Source: Chloridium humicola
Lineage: Eukaryota; Ascomycota; Sordariomycetes; Chaetosphaeriales; Chaetosphaeriaceae
Direction of reading: 5' to 3'
DNA length: 64,000 nt
NCBI GenBank assembly: GCA_027569505.1
Contig: JAPDFF010000074.1
Location: forward strand, 52,855 to 116,854
The position numbers and the translations under genes are program-made. Below, in pieces: positions 43,062-54,169 of the stretch; the first letter of the stretch is position 1, and the number at the start of each line of letters is the position of its first letter. Under the pieces are notes generated by a model. It made no database searches and was not told the origin of the DNA. It worked only from the letters and a program-made list of their open reading frames with translations.

Positions 43062-44037
43062 GATGGCTGTGATGCCTCTTGTTTTTGGTGCTAGATTTTA
43101 GAGCGAGAGTACAATGAGGCGTGGTTAGAGAAGTTATAATGGATGTGGATGATGGCCTTGGGGATTGCTTAGCAAACGGACGTCGCCATGAAGTGGTGAG
43201 AAAGTCAGTGGCTTAAAATGCGTTCCAGAAGAAGGCAGAGACAGAAATGCTTCTGCACTCATCGCACGATTATTTCCCGAAGTAAAAGGCGAAACAGATT
43301 GAAGAAAAAAGGATGGGGGCGCCCGATACCTCATGAAAGAGGCTTGCAGTCAACCTTGCGGAAAAGAGCCCTACCTCGGAGTCGAACCGAAGACCTTGCG
43401 CAGCCTTGAGTCTCTATTAAGTCTCTAGCATGTTCTAGGAAATTGGCCTTGCCCGATCCAAGCCGCCGCGCACATGCACACCGCTACACCACCACGCTCT
43501 TTTGACTGCCGTTGCCGACCCCAACTTGACTTCCCATCGAGGAGCTCTTCCTTATCAACCCCCGGGCCACCTGATTGACATTGGCACCACCATCCCATTC
43601 AACTTACTCATTTTCGGCAACCTGGAAGTCGCCTCGCCATCCCACCTCGGATCTCAAACAGAGCTGCTTAATGCTCAATGCTCAATGATGCGATTTTACA
43701 ACCCGAGGCGTATGGTCAGGGCAACAAACACACGGCAAAGGGCAGACTCGAAGTATTTGCTGGACATCAACGGTTGGTGACAATGAGACGTTTTTTACAG
43801 CGGCAGTTTTTCTCACCGTGCAACACCTTTCGCATCTTGGTGGCCATTATTTTAATTGTACCGGTTTCCCGTGTGTATCCTACAACTTCAACAACCTCTT
43901 TTTCTGATGAGCTTACATGAACCTTGTCCCAATTCGACTTAACCTGTCGGCCTCGGATAACACCCACAAATTGGCCCCATTGTTTGTCTTCCCAGCCGAT
44001 CATTCAGTACGTGATTATGCCTAGCCTTCCGCATTAC
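43062..44037. other. Gene-poor region with a tRNA-like remnant
   Basis: Beyond the tRNA-like sequence annotated within it on the minus strand, no coding region is convincing. It is AT-richer than the left part of the window. Confidence 0.4.
43366..43502 (-). repeat. tRNA-like sequence, copy 1 (degenerate)
   Basis: On the minus strand a B-box-like GGTTCGACTCC sits in a T-arm that pairs TTCGG with CCGAG. An A-box-like TGGTGTAGCGG lies about 105 bases upstream. The bases after the T-arm do not pair with a standard 5' acceptor, although AAGAGC near the 5' end could pair with GCTCTT beyond it. It is best read as a tRNA-derived element or pseudogene. It lies about 660 bases 3' of RNase H-like copy A, on the same strand. 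Confidence 0.4.
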
Positions 44038-45172
44038 TCAGAGAAAGATGCCAACCTGTTTCGTCAAGACCCTGAGCTCCTGTGCCATGTTCCTACTGAT
44101 CACATCACCCCTAGCCACCCGCTCTAACAACAACCTCAGACTCGCGATCTGATTCTGCTGCTTCGCTGTCGGCTGCAGCTGTTCCTTGAACGCGGTGACT
44201 TTCTCAGCGCCGTGGTCATGCATTACAGTCCAGATACCGCGATGTTCAGTCGACTTCCTCAATGACGGGAAGTCCACCACGGTTGGAGTAGCAAGCTGGG
44301 CAATCCGCCCGGCCGAGGGAGGTCCAATGACCAGGACAGGCCACCCGTTCCTAACCCCAACACAAGCCCGCAAGGCTTCTTCACCCTCATCGTACGCCCT
44401 GTGTGCGGCAACATCGGCAATGACATGCCCTGTAACGTCGTGTTCGTGGCCGTGGCCGGGAATAAAGTTCAAGTCGAGATGAACGCCGGAGTTGAAGAGT
44501 TTGTGGGACATACCCTCAATGAAAGATCGAAGAGGGCTCATTGTTAAGCCAAAAGGGATGTTGTCGGAGCTGAACTTGCGCTGCAAATGGTCGAGGCTTG
44601 TCACGCTGTCGGTGAAGATGTGGATCTCGGCGGTTGTGGGGGGCGGCATGAGCCTGAGTCGGAGAACGGCCATGTTGAGAGCTTCAGCAATGGCCATGAG
44701 CTCCCCCCAGTTATTGTTGAACATTTTTCGACAAACCATGCCTGCTCAACCCAATCCGCAGTTTCCCAGTCTTTGTAGACAACCGAGGACGCCCCAGAAC
44801 TGCCACGATAGCCGGGGTCTGGCCTGCCCGCCGACCCGTCGACAAAGAAAATGAAACGGACGAGGTCGTCTTCAATGACAGGCAGAAGAGACACTTGGTG
44901 TGCGTGCTTGACAGCCTCAGCATCGACTTTGTGGGTGATCGTTCCAACGAAGTTGGAGCGCTCGTCCGGCCCGGTTGCAGGGGCCTTTCCTTGGGAGACC
45001 CAAGCGCGAATTAGGTCAACTTGCGTCGTCGTTTCTTGATGCTCCTCCAGTGGCGCAAACTTTCCATGGCGATGGGGGCGCTTGACCTTTAGCTCCGTGT
45101 CCTCGTGGCGGCGGATGGCGACCTCGAAGTCGTGCGCTCGCTTCGTGGGTGACTTGAGCACTTTTGGTACGA
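44038..45172 (-). pseudogene. RNase H-like gene, copy A, with a one-base frameshift
   Basis: Two overlapping minus-strand frames form one RNase HI domain. The first (from an AG acceptor at 45174-45173) carries FFVDGSAGRPD with the first catalytic Asp. The second carries WGELMAIAEAL (Glu), IFTDSVTSLDHL (Asp) and IPGHGHEHDVTGHVIAD (last Asp) and ends at 44038. They differ by one base at an A5 run (44724-44728 on the plus strand); copy B has the extra base equivalent, so a deletion is likely. By analogy with copy B the exon begins two bases into a codon after a tiny ATGG first exon, which I could not locate. The IPGH...AD pattern resembles LINE-type RNase H. Function is unknown, and sequencing error remains possible. 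Confidence 0.6.
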
Positions 45173-45233
45173 CTATTACAATCCAAAGAAAATTGTCAGC
45201 CACACGAACTTTGAATAAAAAAGTGAAGAACAA

Positions 45234-46664
45234 GTGGGTCTGCCTAAAAGACAGAATGGGTGTTAAACAGAGAACCCCGCTTGTTCACGCTGCCAACTTC
45301 CATCCCCCATGCTGCTCCCCAGCCAGCACTTGTATCTCCAACTACCATACTCCTCTTTTTCCTTGTCTCTGCAACGTTATCTGAACTCATCCCCTCTTTA
45401 TAGTGCCCTGAAAAGTACTGGCAGATTACCAGGTCAGGACTTTAGGCTGGTTCGGAGATTGGGCAGCCCCTCAAAGTTAAACGGGACCGCTCCCGTCAGG
45501 TGGAAATGTCTCGCTAAGCGCCGAGTCTTTTGCCAGCGTAGGTTGTATGGTGAAGGGTCAAATTCTTCGGCTTCAATCCATGGACTGACTGTTGGCCGTC
45601 ATCTTTCTTGTGTTTTATCTCGTGTTTTCTCGGGCTTCTAACCTGCTCTTTGCCATCGATCTGCTAAGAAAGAGCGTCCTGGGCAAAATGTCATAATGTT
45701 CCATCCAAGTGAAGAACCGGAAGAAAAACAGGCAACAAGGTCGTCTTTTGGCCACCGCTTTTGTACGTATCTTGTTCAATCGATCCTCAAGAAGATCTAC
45801 ATAGAGTCTAACGAGCAAGAGCGGTTTTGAGGGTAGGAGACAGGGAAAATCGCGAGGACAAGTCGGGCAATTGTTTACGGTGCAAGATGCTCGCAGAGTC
45901 CACTTGACAAGGTTGTCAAGGCGAGTGGCAGAGGGGGAAAATAACGCGTGCCATCTACACAAGGCCATGGCGGGAAGGTACGAAAACGCGATTTTGGTCC
46001 TGGAAAAGCATACCGAGTTCGGATGGAAAACACTCGGGCCTGATGGCGCTGACTGGCAAACGTCAAACCACTTTCACCTTTTTGGAACCTCTCGGCCACC
46101 AACCTTGGGAATAAGCCTTGCCCAAGATCCTGTCATCCTGTCTTCCTCTTAACTAGACGCTAGGTAACTCTTTCTTGAACTCCGCAACCTTGGTGCTACC
46201 TTGACCGTGAGTTACATTCCCGGCCATAAGCACGACGTTGAGGGGCACATAATCGCGGACAAGTTTCTTTTTTCTGGTGGGGGATGCCCATTTCGCGAGT
46301 GAGTTGAGAACTATTAGAATGGAGAAAGTGCCCAAGCAACTCGTCAGCGCAATAAAATTTTGAGATGGTCGGTTGAAAGAAATCCATGAATCAATTTGGT
46401 AAATGATGTTGTTTCGGGACGAAGGCTTCATCTGAACTTGACCAAAGGTCTGGGATTGCGCACCTTCCGGGCGCTTGTCTGGCCTTTGCCACCCGCCAAA
46501 AACTCAAGTTTGTTTTTAGGGAGGCCCCGAGCGACCTGCCCTTCACGGTGTTGACCAAGTTCCCCTTCTCGCCGCCTCGCGACCAACCGACGATCCCACC
46601 ACCCACCGCCCAAGCACCATCAAAGTTCAACGTGAGAATCCCTCAAGACGAATAATCAACACGA
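45234..46664. other. Gene-poor spacer between the two RNase H-like copies
   Basis: About 1.4 kb. The left end may include the unlocated first exon and long intron of copy A; the right end is the presumed promoter of copy B. No other feature is supported. Confidence 0.35.
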
Positions 46665-47815
46665 TGGGTAAGTTTTCTTCTTTTTCTTTGCATCTTTTCT
46701 TTCTCTCCGCCATCATGGAAATCTCGCCATCGCGCCGGCAAAAGCGGAGCGACCAACTGGAACATGAGAACAACCAAGTTGAACCCTCATTGTTCGTCAA
46801 CACAGCGCGTTTGGTTTGATCCGGTTCAAGGGCATTGGACTCAAAAAGTTCATTAAAGTTCTACTTTGAGCTTCGACGCCTCTTGGTGGCCAGAGATTAC
46901 CCGCTCAGCTCAGTCTCGCCACGAAGAGAACAAAGCCTCAACACACCCAGACATTGCTCGATGACGCGAAAATGTCCTGATTTTCGTGGGTTTTTTCGAT
47001 TCGAGACCGTTAAATGGCACCAAAACAAGAATTACAGCAGTCCGTGTACAATCTAGTGTTTGATCCGCATTGCTAACATCTCATGGCTCATCCAGCTCTT
47101 TTCCCAACCTCTCTCCGATCCCTTCACAAGCGGGCGCACCAGGAGGCCCGCGACGACGGCGGTGAACTCCACATTCGATGGCGCCGCAGCGACGAGAGGT
47201 TGCTTAAGCGCCATCGGGTGCACGAGGACAGCGACAGAGGCATGGCCGAGGTGGCGCTGCTTCTCCGGGACTGGGCCGGCTTGGGGGGGACCTCGCCCCC
47301 GCAGCAGGCCAACATCACTCCCGTCATTGCCGACATAGTCGTCAATGGTCGGGTGGGCGCGGAGGCTGACGCGATGGAAATCTCGAGCCTGCCAGCAGTT
47401 GAAGGGGACCTTGCGCGCCTGGTCTTTTTCGTCCACGGGTCGGTGACCTCCCGGAACAAGTCGAATCAGCAGTTCTCAGATGGTCGGCCTGGGGCATTTT
47501 CGGTCGTGTACAAGAAGCCCGGAACCGAAAACGGATGGGTCAAGCAGGAATGGTACGTCAAGAAGGCGTTTACCGTCCAATGGGCAGAGATGATGGGCAT
47601 TGCCGAAGCTGTCAGCATGGCCGTTTTGCACCTGCGGACAATGATGGCACACCATGCGGCTGCTGAGGTCCATATTTTTGATGACTACACATAATGCCTG
47701 GAGCTTCTCAACGACATGCGGATTCCCAAGGCAGACAGACGACTATGGCCAAACGATGGCGCCCCTGCGAGAGTTCATCGCAAAGCTCTCGCATGAACTC
47801 CGTCGTCAGTCACAA
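46665..47815 (+). pseudogene. RNase H-like gene, copy B, degraded
   Basis: A four-base first exon ATGG (46665-46668) meets a GTAAGT donor. A 427-nt intron with a CTAAC branch site ends in CAG at 47095, and the frame 47096-47694 follows in phase. It is similar along its length to copy A (RAHQE/RAHDF start, FFVHGS versus FFVDGS, WAEMMGIAEAVSMAVLHLR versus WGELMAIAEALNMAVLRLR). It is damaged in three ways: the first catalytic Asp reads His, a TAA at 47692-47694 replaces what could be CAA, and the next homologous block (APLREFIAKLSHEL) is in another frame. It ends against a tRNA-like tail at about 47835. Confidence 0.6.
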
Positions 47816-47860
47816 CCTCTACTTGGTTGGCTCAAAAGGTCGTCGGTTCGACTCCGAGAC
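47816..47860 (+). repeat. tRNA-like T-arm, copy 2 (3' part only)
   Basis: GTCGGTTCGACTCCGAG at about 47841-47857 matches the T-arm of the other two tRNA-like copies. The upstream TGGTTGGCTC also recurs in copy 3. No 5' half is found; RNase H-like copy B ends directly upstream on the same strand. Confidence 0.4.
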
Positions 47861-48376
47861 CTGGTTCTTCTCTTCCTATCTTTTTTTGTTTTCTTGCTAA
47901 TTTACTTCCTGATCGTCGGCAGCAGTCATCTTCCATGCAACTCGATTTGGTGACGCCCATGCATTATGTATATGGGCATTGAGACTTATCGAGAGAACTG
48001 GAAACCGATCGACGCATGTAGAATTTTGGCTGGTTGACAACGGGCGCGAAAAAACATTGCAACGGGTCGATTAACAACGGTCGTACTGAATTGGCCGGTG
48101 ATCGTGTCAAAATTTCAAAAAATTTCTAAAGCGCTGGGCAAGGTTAAAACTCCGCCATCCTCTGGTGCATCACCATAAAGGACAATGAAGAGAATCGGAT
48201 GGTTTTGTGGACGTTGAGGAGGAAGAGGGGTGGGCTTGACAGTGTTGCCTTGACGATAACATGACGCCGATGTGTACTTCAAGACTTTGTGTGGGTGGCT
48301 TGGAGGGAATTTGGGGAATGGACTTTATAAGGCGAGTGTACAGTCCCCGAAAGTATTGAAAGCTGAACGGGAAAAG
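47861..48376. other. Short non-coding stretch
   Basis: AT-rich sequence between two tRNA-like copies, with no supported gene. Confidence 0.35.
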
Positions 48377-48507
48377 GGCCTATGGTGCAATTGGCAGCAT
48401 GCGGGTTCAATTTGGAGCTGGGTGAATGCACGAGCGTTGAACTTGATCCGCTGGCATAACACGACCTCGGCTGGTTGGGCTCCTCGGTCCGACTCCGAGG
48501 CAGGTCG
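48377..48507 (+). repeat. tRNA-like sequence, copy 3 (tRNA-Leu(CAA)-like, probably a pseudogene)
   Basis: A possible cloverleaf can be drawn. Acceptor GGCCTAT pairs with GCAGGTC (one mismatch, two wobbles). The D-stem is TGC/GCA. Anticodon stem GCGGG pairs with TCCGC, separated by a loop whose positions 34-36 read CAA and by an intron-like insert containing TTGAA. A long variable region follows, then a perfect T-stem CTCGG/CCGAG. Anticodon CAA, intron and long variable arm are all traits of fungal tRNA-Leu(CAA). Against an active gene: position 8 is not T, the variable region is over-long, and related T-arms recur nearby. Confidence 0.4.
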
Positions 48508-50549
48508 CCTTCCCAATATCCTTTCTTTCTACTCAAGGACTCTAATCTCCAATGTCTGTCGTCCTGCTCGTCCTGCTTAGTGGTCTTTTTGGGTTTTTGG
48601 TTCTAATAATCATGCAAGGCCTCGCATTGCGACTCATCAAATCTCAGGACTGGTTGGAAACATCAATCTTAATGCAGCCATACAATTGACTCTGCAATCT
48701 CCCTAAAAGCATGTCCTACTGTTGATAAAGAATGGAATACTGCAGTGAGGGTAAGATATGGCCACCCCCCTCTGAGCGGCAGCGAGGATTGGCGCTGTGC
48801 CAGTGGTGGTTTACAGAATTGAGACGCGGATTCTCCTCAACATGTTTGCTTTCCTCTCCAGCAGAGGATCCAATGGCAAATGGACAGAAAGTTGGCCGAG
48901 TTACGTACACGCCTCACCCTCAAAGCAACGCCCAGCAGGATTATTCGTTCTGTCGCCACTATCCAGGATACAAGCCAAGATGGTTCAAGGGGCAAGTATG
49001 CTTAATATTAATAGCGCGATTCTGCTATGCGTCGTTGAGAGTACGACGGCGACATTTATCTGTTGTGGCATGCTGCGATGTTGTCGGGTCGTGCTGAGTG
49101 GAGTTTCATGCCGGGCATTTGGGGTCTTGGCATTCAGGGGCAAAAGGGAGAAATGTTGACAGGCGTTGCCCTGGCAACAGGCGACGATGCAAGAAACAGA
49201 AGCGCGCAAGAGGCAGAAGCGCTGTTGGATTGCATCCTAGGTAAAGAAATGGTAGACGACACTCATTCATAATGCAATTGAGTGGTTTTGGCTTTGTCTC
49301 CAGTTCTGTGATGATTGGTCGCCAATTGACCGATTCAGGGGCAACGTCACAGCCTGCATTCTGTGCACCTCAGACAGATCAAGGTGGCCCGGGGGCAGCT
49401 GTTCTGCTGAATTTAGCGCGGAAGACTTGACATGACACGGAAATAAGTGGTTTGCTCTTCAACCTGTTCGTATCCAGACGAGGGAAAAGGCATTCCTTGC
49501 GAGGGAGCCGACCCCGGGGAAGGCTGAGCTGAGTGCTGTCTCTGTTGGCGCCCGCTCTCGTCTCGATTTCTCCGGTCCAGGTCTACAGGGATGTCACCAG
49601 GGAGAAGGGACATGTGCTGCCTCTCGATGGGTGACGAGAGGGTGAGCCGCTTTTCGGAGAAGGTACTTCGACTAAAAAACGTTGACTCTGCGAGTTCCTG
49701 ATACCAAAATGGCGAGCGCAGATCCTGTCAGGCTCGACTGCAGCCCAGCATTTGCGGCATATGCATTCCAGAAAAACTCAACTGGTTTCGGCATGTTGGT
49801 TGCATTCGGCAATTCAGACTCCGAGTCGTCGGTCGGTCGGTGAGGCGGGGAATCACGTGAACCGAGTTGGCCCACGAGCCCACGGCTAAATCGATGACGA
49901 GATGACGTCGGGATAAGCGGTCAGCTGGCTGGGGTTGGGGCTGAAAGCCCTGGCAGTGGCATGCACCGCCTGGCGGCCCCACCGAATTGGGAGTCCGGGC
50001 GTCATCGACTGCAGGCAGAGCCACAAATGGTGCAAGTGGCAACCTGAACCGCCACTGGCCGGGCAGCATCCATGGTCGTTGTCCTGGCTCACGAAGCTCG
50101 AGCGAGGTTTTTCACGATGCTGTTCACGATGTTCGTATCAAACCCGCTCTCGGTGGGATAAGTTTGGAACCGGCGGCCAAGCCGGCCTGGGGTGACAGTC
50201 CAGGGCCAGACCCAAGTCCAACGGATGAGCAATGGAGTTCGTCAATCTTGATTGTGTCACCTGCACCTGCAGCGTTCGGACGGCTAGCGATTTTGGAAAA
50301 AGCGTTTCAGATGCACGCGAATTGCAGAGATGACACGAGGGTATTTGTCGCGCACAAGCATGGGCCACCCCAGGCCGCAGACAGCTCTTGGCGGCTCGGC
50401 GAGGGCGAGGCGGCTGCAAGGCGGGTGGCAGCTGCATGCAGACAGCTGGCTGCGGCTTTGCACGCATCAGCGCCCTTACGCAAGACAAAGGCAGCAGCCA
50501 ATGAGCGGCGGGCGATAGCACGGCACATCGATCTAGGGCCGTGGCGATC
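48508..50549. other. About 2 kb without a supported gene
   Basis: Frames here are short, start mostly at non-ATG codons and show no domain. A perfect 14-base inverted repeat, GTTGCCCTGGCAAC, lies near 49164. GATAA motifs occur at 49912 and 50157. The right part is probably distal upstream sequence of glutamine synthetase. Confidence 0.35.
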
Positions 50550-51140
50550 GCAGGGTGGGGTGGTCGGGGCTTATCGGAGGGTCCGGCGGGCCGGGTAACG
50601 TCGCTAAGAATAACACGCAGGATCTGGAAAACCCCTCATTGGCCTCATTGGCCTCGTTGGGCTGGGGCGTGTGTCTTGCCGTGGGCGGGTCGCACCCGAA
50701 CACCCTGAAGGGTGCCGCGATTGGCGAGCGCCTCGCAACGACCCGGATTGGGGGCGTGTCGCGTGTTTTTGAGCCCGCGAGTTGCGACGGCGTCTCTTCC
50801 AGGTTGTCAATCAAAGAGAAACAAAGGCCTCGACGTCGTCTGGCATTGTCTGGGAACAGCCCCACGGCCCCGCCACCCCCCCAATGCGGGGCACTCCGAC
50901 TCGCCGCCGATAAAATTCCCTCGGTCCCTGCGTTGAGGGTCCAATGTGACTCTTCTGCAACTGCCCCAACAAATACTTCGTACCCTCCCGCCGTCACCGG
51001 TTGCCTCAGCTTCCAATTCCCTGCATCCTGCATCTACTGCGCTCTCTTAACAACAAGCGACCCCGCGCAACCGTTCCCCCTTTCCCTTTCTTTCACCCAG
51101 ATACCCCTACCCCCCAGATACCCAACACACAACCACAGCC
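50550..51140 (+). promoter_or_regulatory. Glutamine synthetase promoter region
   Basis: Contains TTATC at 50571 and GATAA at 50909 (the core of GATA-factor sites), and CCAAT at 50881 and 50941. A pyrimidine-rich leader runs up to the ATG at 51141. Nitrogen control of GS by NIT2/AreA-type GATA factors is known in this group; use of these particular sites is inference. A short tandem TTGGCCTCA/G motif occurs near 50639-50658. Confidence 0.5.
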
Positions 51141-52557
51141 ATGGTACGTCACTCACAGCCCGCCATTGCCCGCCCCACGTACTGACTCCTTGTCTGCGCA
51201 GGCGACAACAGAAGCTGCCGTTTCTCGGTCAGAGATCGTGAACAACTACATCCATCTCGACCAGAGGGGCATCGTTATTGCCGAGTACGTCTGGATCGAC
51301 GCGGAGGGCAACTCCCGCTCCAAGACCCGCACCCTCGAGCCCCGCGACGACGGCAAGCAGTGGGACGTCGAGACCCTCCCCATCTGGAACTTTGACGGCA
51401 GCTCCACCGGCCAGGCCCCTGGCGAGAACTCCGATGTCTACCTCCGCCCTTGCGCCGTCTATCCCGATCCCTTCAGGAAGGGCAACAACATCCTGTACGT
51501 TCCCAATGCGAGTGGACTTCGCAGAGGCGATGCGCTAACAGCACTGCCAGTGTCCTGACCGAGTGCTGGAACCACGATGGCACCCCCAACAAGTTCAACT
51601 ACCGCCATGAGTGCGCGAAACTCATGCAGGCCCATGCCGAGACAGAACCGTGGTTCGGTCTCGAGCAGGAGTACACCCTTCTGGACCTGAACGACAGGCC
51701 GTATGGCTGGCCCCAGAACGTGCGTGCTCTTCCTACCTCGCTCAGAAATACCACAACGCTAACAACTTTTTACAGGGCTACCCCGCTCCCCAGGGCCCCT
51801 ACTACTGCGGTGTCGGTGCCGGCAGGGTTGTGCAGCGCGATATTGTTGAGAGCCACCTCCGCGCCTGCATCTATGCCGGTGTCAAGATCTCGGGCACCAA
51901 CGCCGAGGTCAGCAAGTCTCAGTGGGAGTTCCAGGTCGGCCCCTGCCTCGGCATTAGCAGTAAGTGAAGCCCGGTGTCTGGCAAGTTGTTCGAACAACAA
52001 ATTAACCCGATTCTAGTGGGTGACGAGCTCTGGATCGCTCGCTACATCCTGGCCCGTGTCGCTGAGGACTTTGGCGTCAAGGTCTCGCTGCACCCCAAGC
52101 TTATCCCCGGCGACTGGAACGGTGCCGGTCTCCACAGCAACTTCTCTTCCAAGGAGATGCGCGAGGATGGTGGTATGAAGGCAATTGAGACTGCCATCAA
52201 GAAGCTCGAGGGCCGCCACTTGGAGCACATTGCCGTCTACGGCGAGGACAACGAGAAGCGCTTGACTGGTCGCCACGAGACTGGCTCCATTGACTCTTTC
52301 TCTTAGTACGTTGAGCCACTTCCCCGTTCCACTGACACGAGCTAACCAGACTGTAGTGGTGTTGCCAACCGCGGCGCTTCAATCCGTATTCCCCGTGAGG
52401 TCGCGGCCAAGGGCTGCGGCTACTTCGAGGATCGCAGGCCAGCCAGCAATGCGGACCCCTACCGTGTCACCGGTATCCTGATGGAGACGTACGTGTCCAG
52501 TCCACTCCGTCCCGAGTTCGTGGCTAACAGTCGTTTAGGATTTACGGTGCTGTCTAA
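51141..52557 (+). CDS. gln-1: Glutamine synthetase (GSII), seven exons
   Basis: Exons: 51141-51143, 51202-51494, 51551-51719, 51776-51959, 52017-52305, 52357-52488 and 52539-52557. All junctions are GT-AG and in phase, giving 362 aa. Exon 1 is just the ATG and the last exon is 19 nt. The beta-Grasp part has WNFDGSSTGQAPGENSDVYL; the catalytic part has EQEYTLLD, GPYYCGVGA, FQVGPCLGIS split by an intron, NGAGLHSNFSSKEMR with metal/ATP residues, and NRGASIRIPRE. It joins ammonium to glutamate with ATP in the cytosol and is central to nitrogen assimilation. Length matches eukaryotic GSII. Confidence 0.97.
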
Positions 52558-53560
52558 GTGCCTCGGGCCGATTGGTTTTTCGTTTTGGAGATGCCTCCGG
52601 CATTTTGGCCGGAGCCACGCTGCGTTTTTCGAGGTCACTCTGCCTCCTTTCACATCATAGCAATTGCACTTTCAGGACCTACCCTCGCTTAGATCTTCCC
52701 CGTGGGGTCGGACAACAAAAAGGGATACGGGATATTATCATTTAGAGGCGCTGCTGCCTGCTTTGCCAGCTTTGAGATTAGGGCTAATGCATCGTTCGAC
52801 GGACGAGAGCATATGGGTTATGAAGATCATCATAGATCATTACTGTAGGGCGCCATGGGTTTTAGGGGACTGGGTTTGGGAATTAATCGTCAAAATAGAC
52901 ATGTTGGGACGGTGAATCTCACCTGTCATCGCGTTGACATCTCGAACTTTCATCTTCAAGCATGCATCGTGATGGCATCCGCTTCAACTTCGACGAGACA
53001 CTGACTTAGGAACGCTGCCACAACCTTCGCACCGGAACGTCATGGTGGTACGATCTCACGATGCCAGAGACTTGGGGATCCTAGCTCGTCTCATCGTCGA
53101 CCAGGTCTAACTCTGACTTCCTGTCCGACCACCAGCCTGGATCAGTCTCAGACTTGACCAAACACCAAAGAAAGACTCATCCACCAAGATCCCACGTTCC
53201 ACCACCACAAAGACAGCTCAAACCATCCCTCGCCCCCACAACCATCCCACACCTCCACACCCCCCACCATCCCCGGACTTCACCCAGCACACAACTAACA
53301 CCCGTGACATCAAACTCCCATGCAAGGTACGGAGGTCGGGAAGACACACCTCCCGTGCGATCGTCCATCCCCACGCGCGGGAGCGGATGTTCCCGAAACA
53401 CCCCCTCCCCCAGCCCCATCCCACCCCGTACCTGACAGACGTACCCCAGACTGTATCCGGATAGCAACTGCCGGCCGGCGCGGGGCCGTGTTCAGCCCTG
53501 TCGCTTATCGGGACAGCAACCCACTCCGCCCCTGGATAGACCAGGGTTGGGGGGATGGGG
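52558..53560. other. 3' region of glutamine synthetase and intergenic sequence
   Basis: About 1 kb with no supported gene. CA/CCA-rich sequence appears from about 53155, leading into the repeat tract. Confidence 0.4.
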
Positions 53561-53564
53561 GTGA

Positions 53565-53632
53565 AGGAGAACAACACACCCACGCCCACACCCACGCTCA
53601 CACCCACGCCCACGCCCACGCCAGTGGCCGGA
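53565..53632. repeat. CACCCACGC-type hexamer repeat
   Basis: Tandem units of ACACCC / ACGCCC / ACGCTC make up about ten imperfect hexamers on the plus strand. A minisatellite of this kind is likely to vary in length. Confidence 0.7.
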
Positions 53633-53639
53633 GTGCCAA

Positions 53640-53945
53640 GCTGCGTGGGCGTGGTGTGCCTGATCGATGGGATGGGGGTGGGTGTTAGCGGCCGGGGGTG
53701 GGTGGTTGGGGGTGGGTGGCTCTGGGTTGCCGGGGGTTTGGTAGCCAATCGGGTGTTTTGGGCTTATCGTGAGGTTTGGTGTGGTGGGTGGGTGGTGTGC
53801 GTGGGTGGGTGGTGTGTGCTTTTGTGTGACGCGGGCGAGGGGGTGGGTGTGAGGCCAAGAGGGGTGGGATGGGGGAGTGTGGGTGGTGCTGTGGGTGTAG
53901 GAGGTGGGTGGTGTTTTGGGGTCGCGGCTTGGGGTTGGTGGTTTT
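53640..53945. repeat. G-rich tract with many GGGTGGGTGG motifs
   Basis: About 300 bases of plus-strand sequence dominated by runs of three or more G separated by one to four bases, such as GGGGGTGGGTGG. Several sets of four G-runs could form G-quadruplexes. The open frame across it is a by-product of its composition and is not called a gene. Confidence 0.55.
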
Positions 53946-54169
53946 GGTGTTGGGTCGGGTTTCCTGATGAGGGAATAGTCAGCGCTTGTTTGATGAGTGA
54001 CTTCCTTTTTGCGCGTTCCTGCTCAGGGGTCCAAATAGCTCGGAGAGGGTCGATGACGGTCGTCCCCTGTCGAAGGTTCCCAGGAAGGTGGCCAGTTCTG
54101 CGGCACAGCATCAGATTTGTGCTTGAGCTGGAAATTCCTGGCAAAAATGAAGATACCGGTGAGGCCAAG

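Noticed and set aside
49150..49190. GTTGCC/GGCAAC palindrome
   Set aside because: Only a short hairpin with no T-run or gene end nearby; likely chance.
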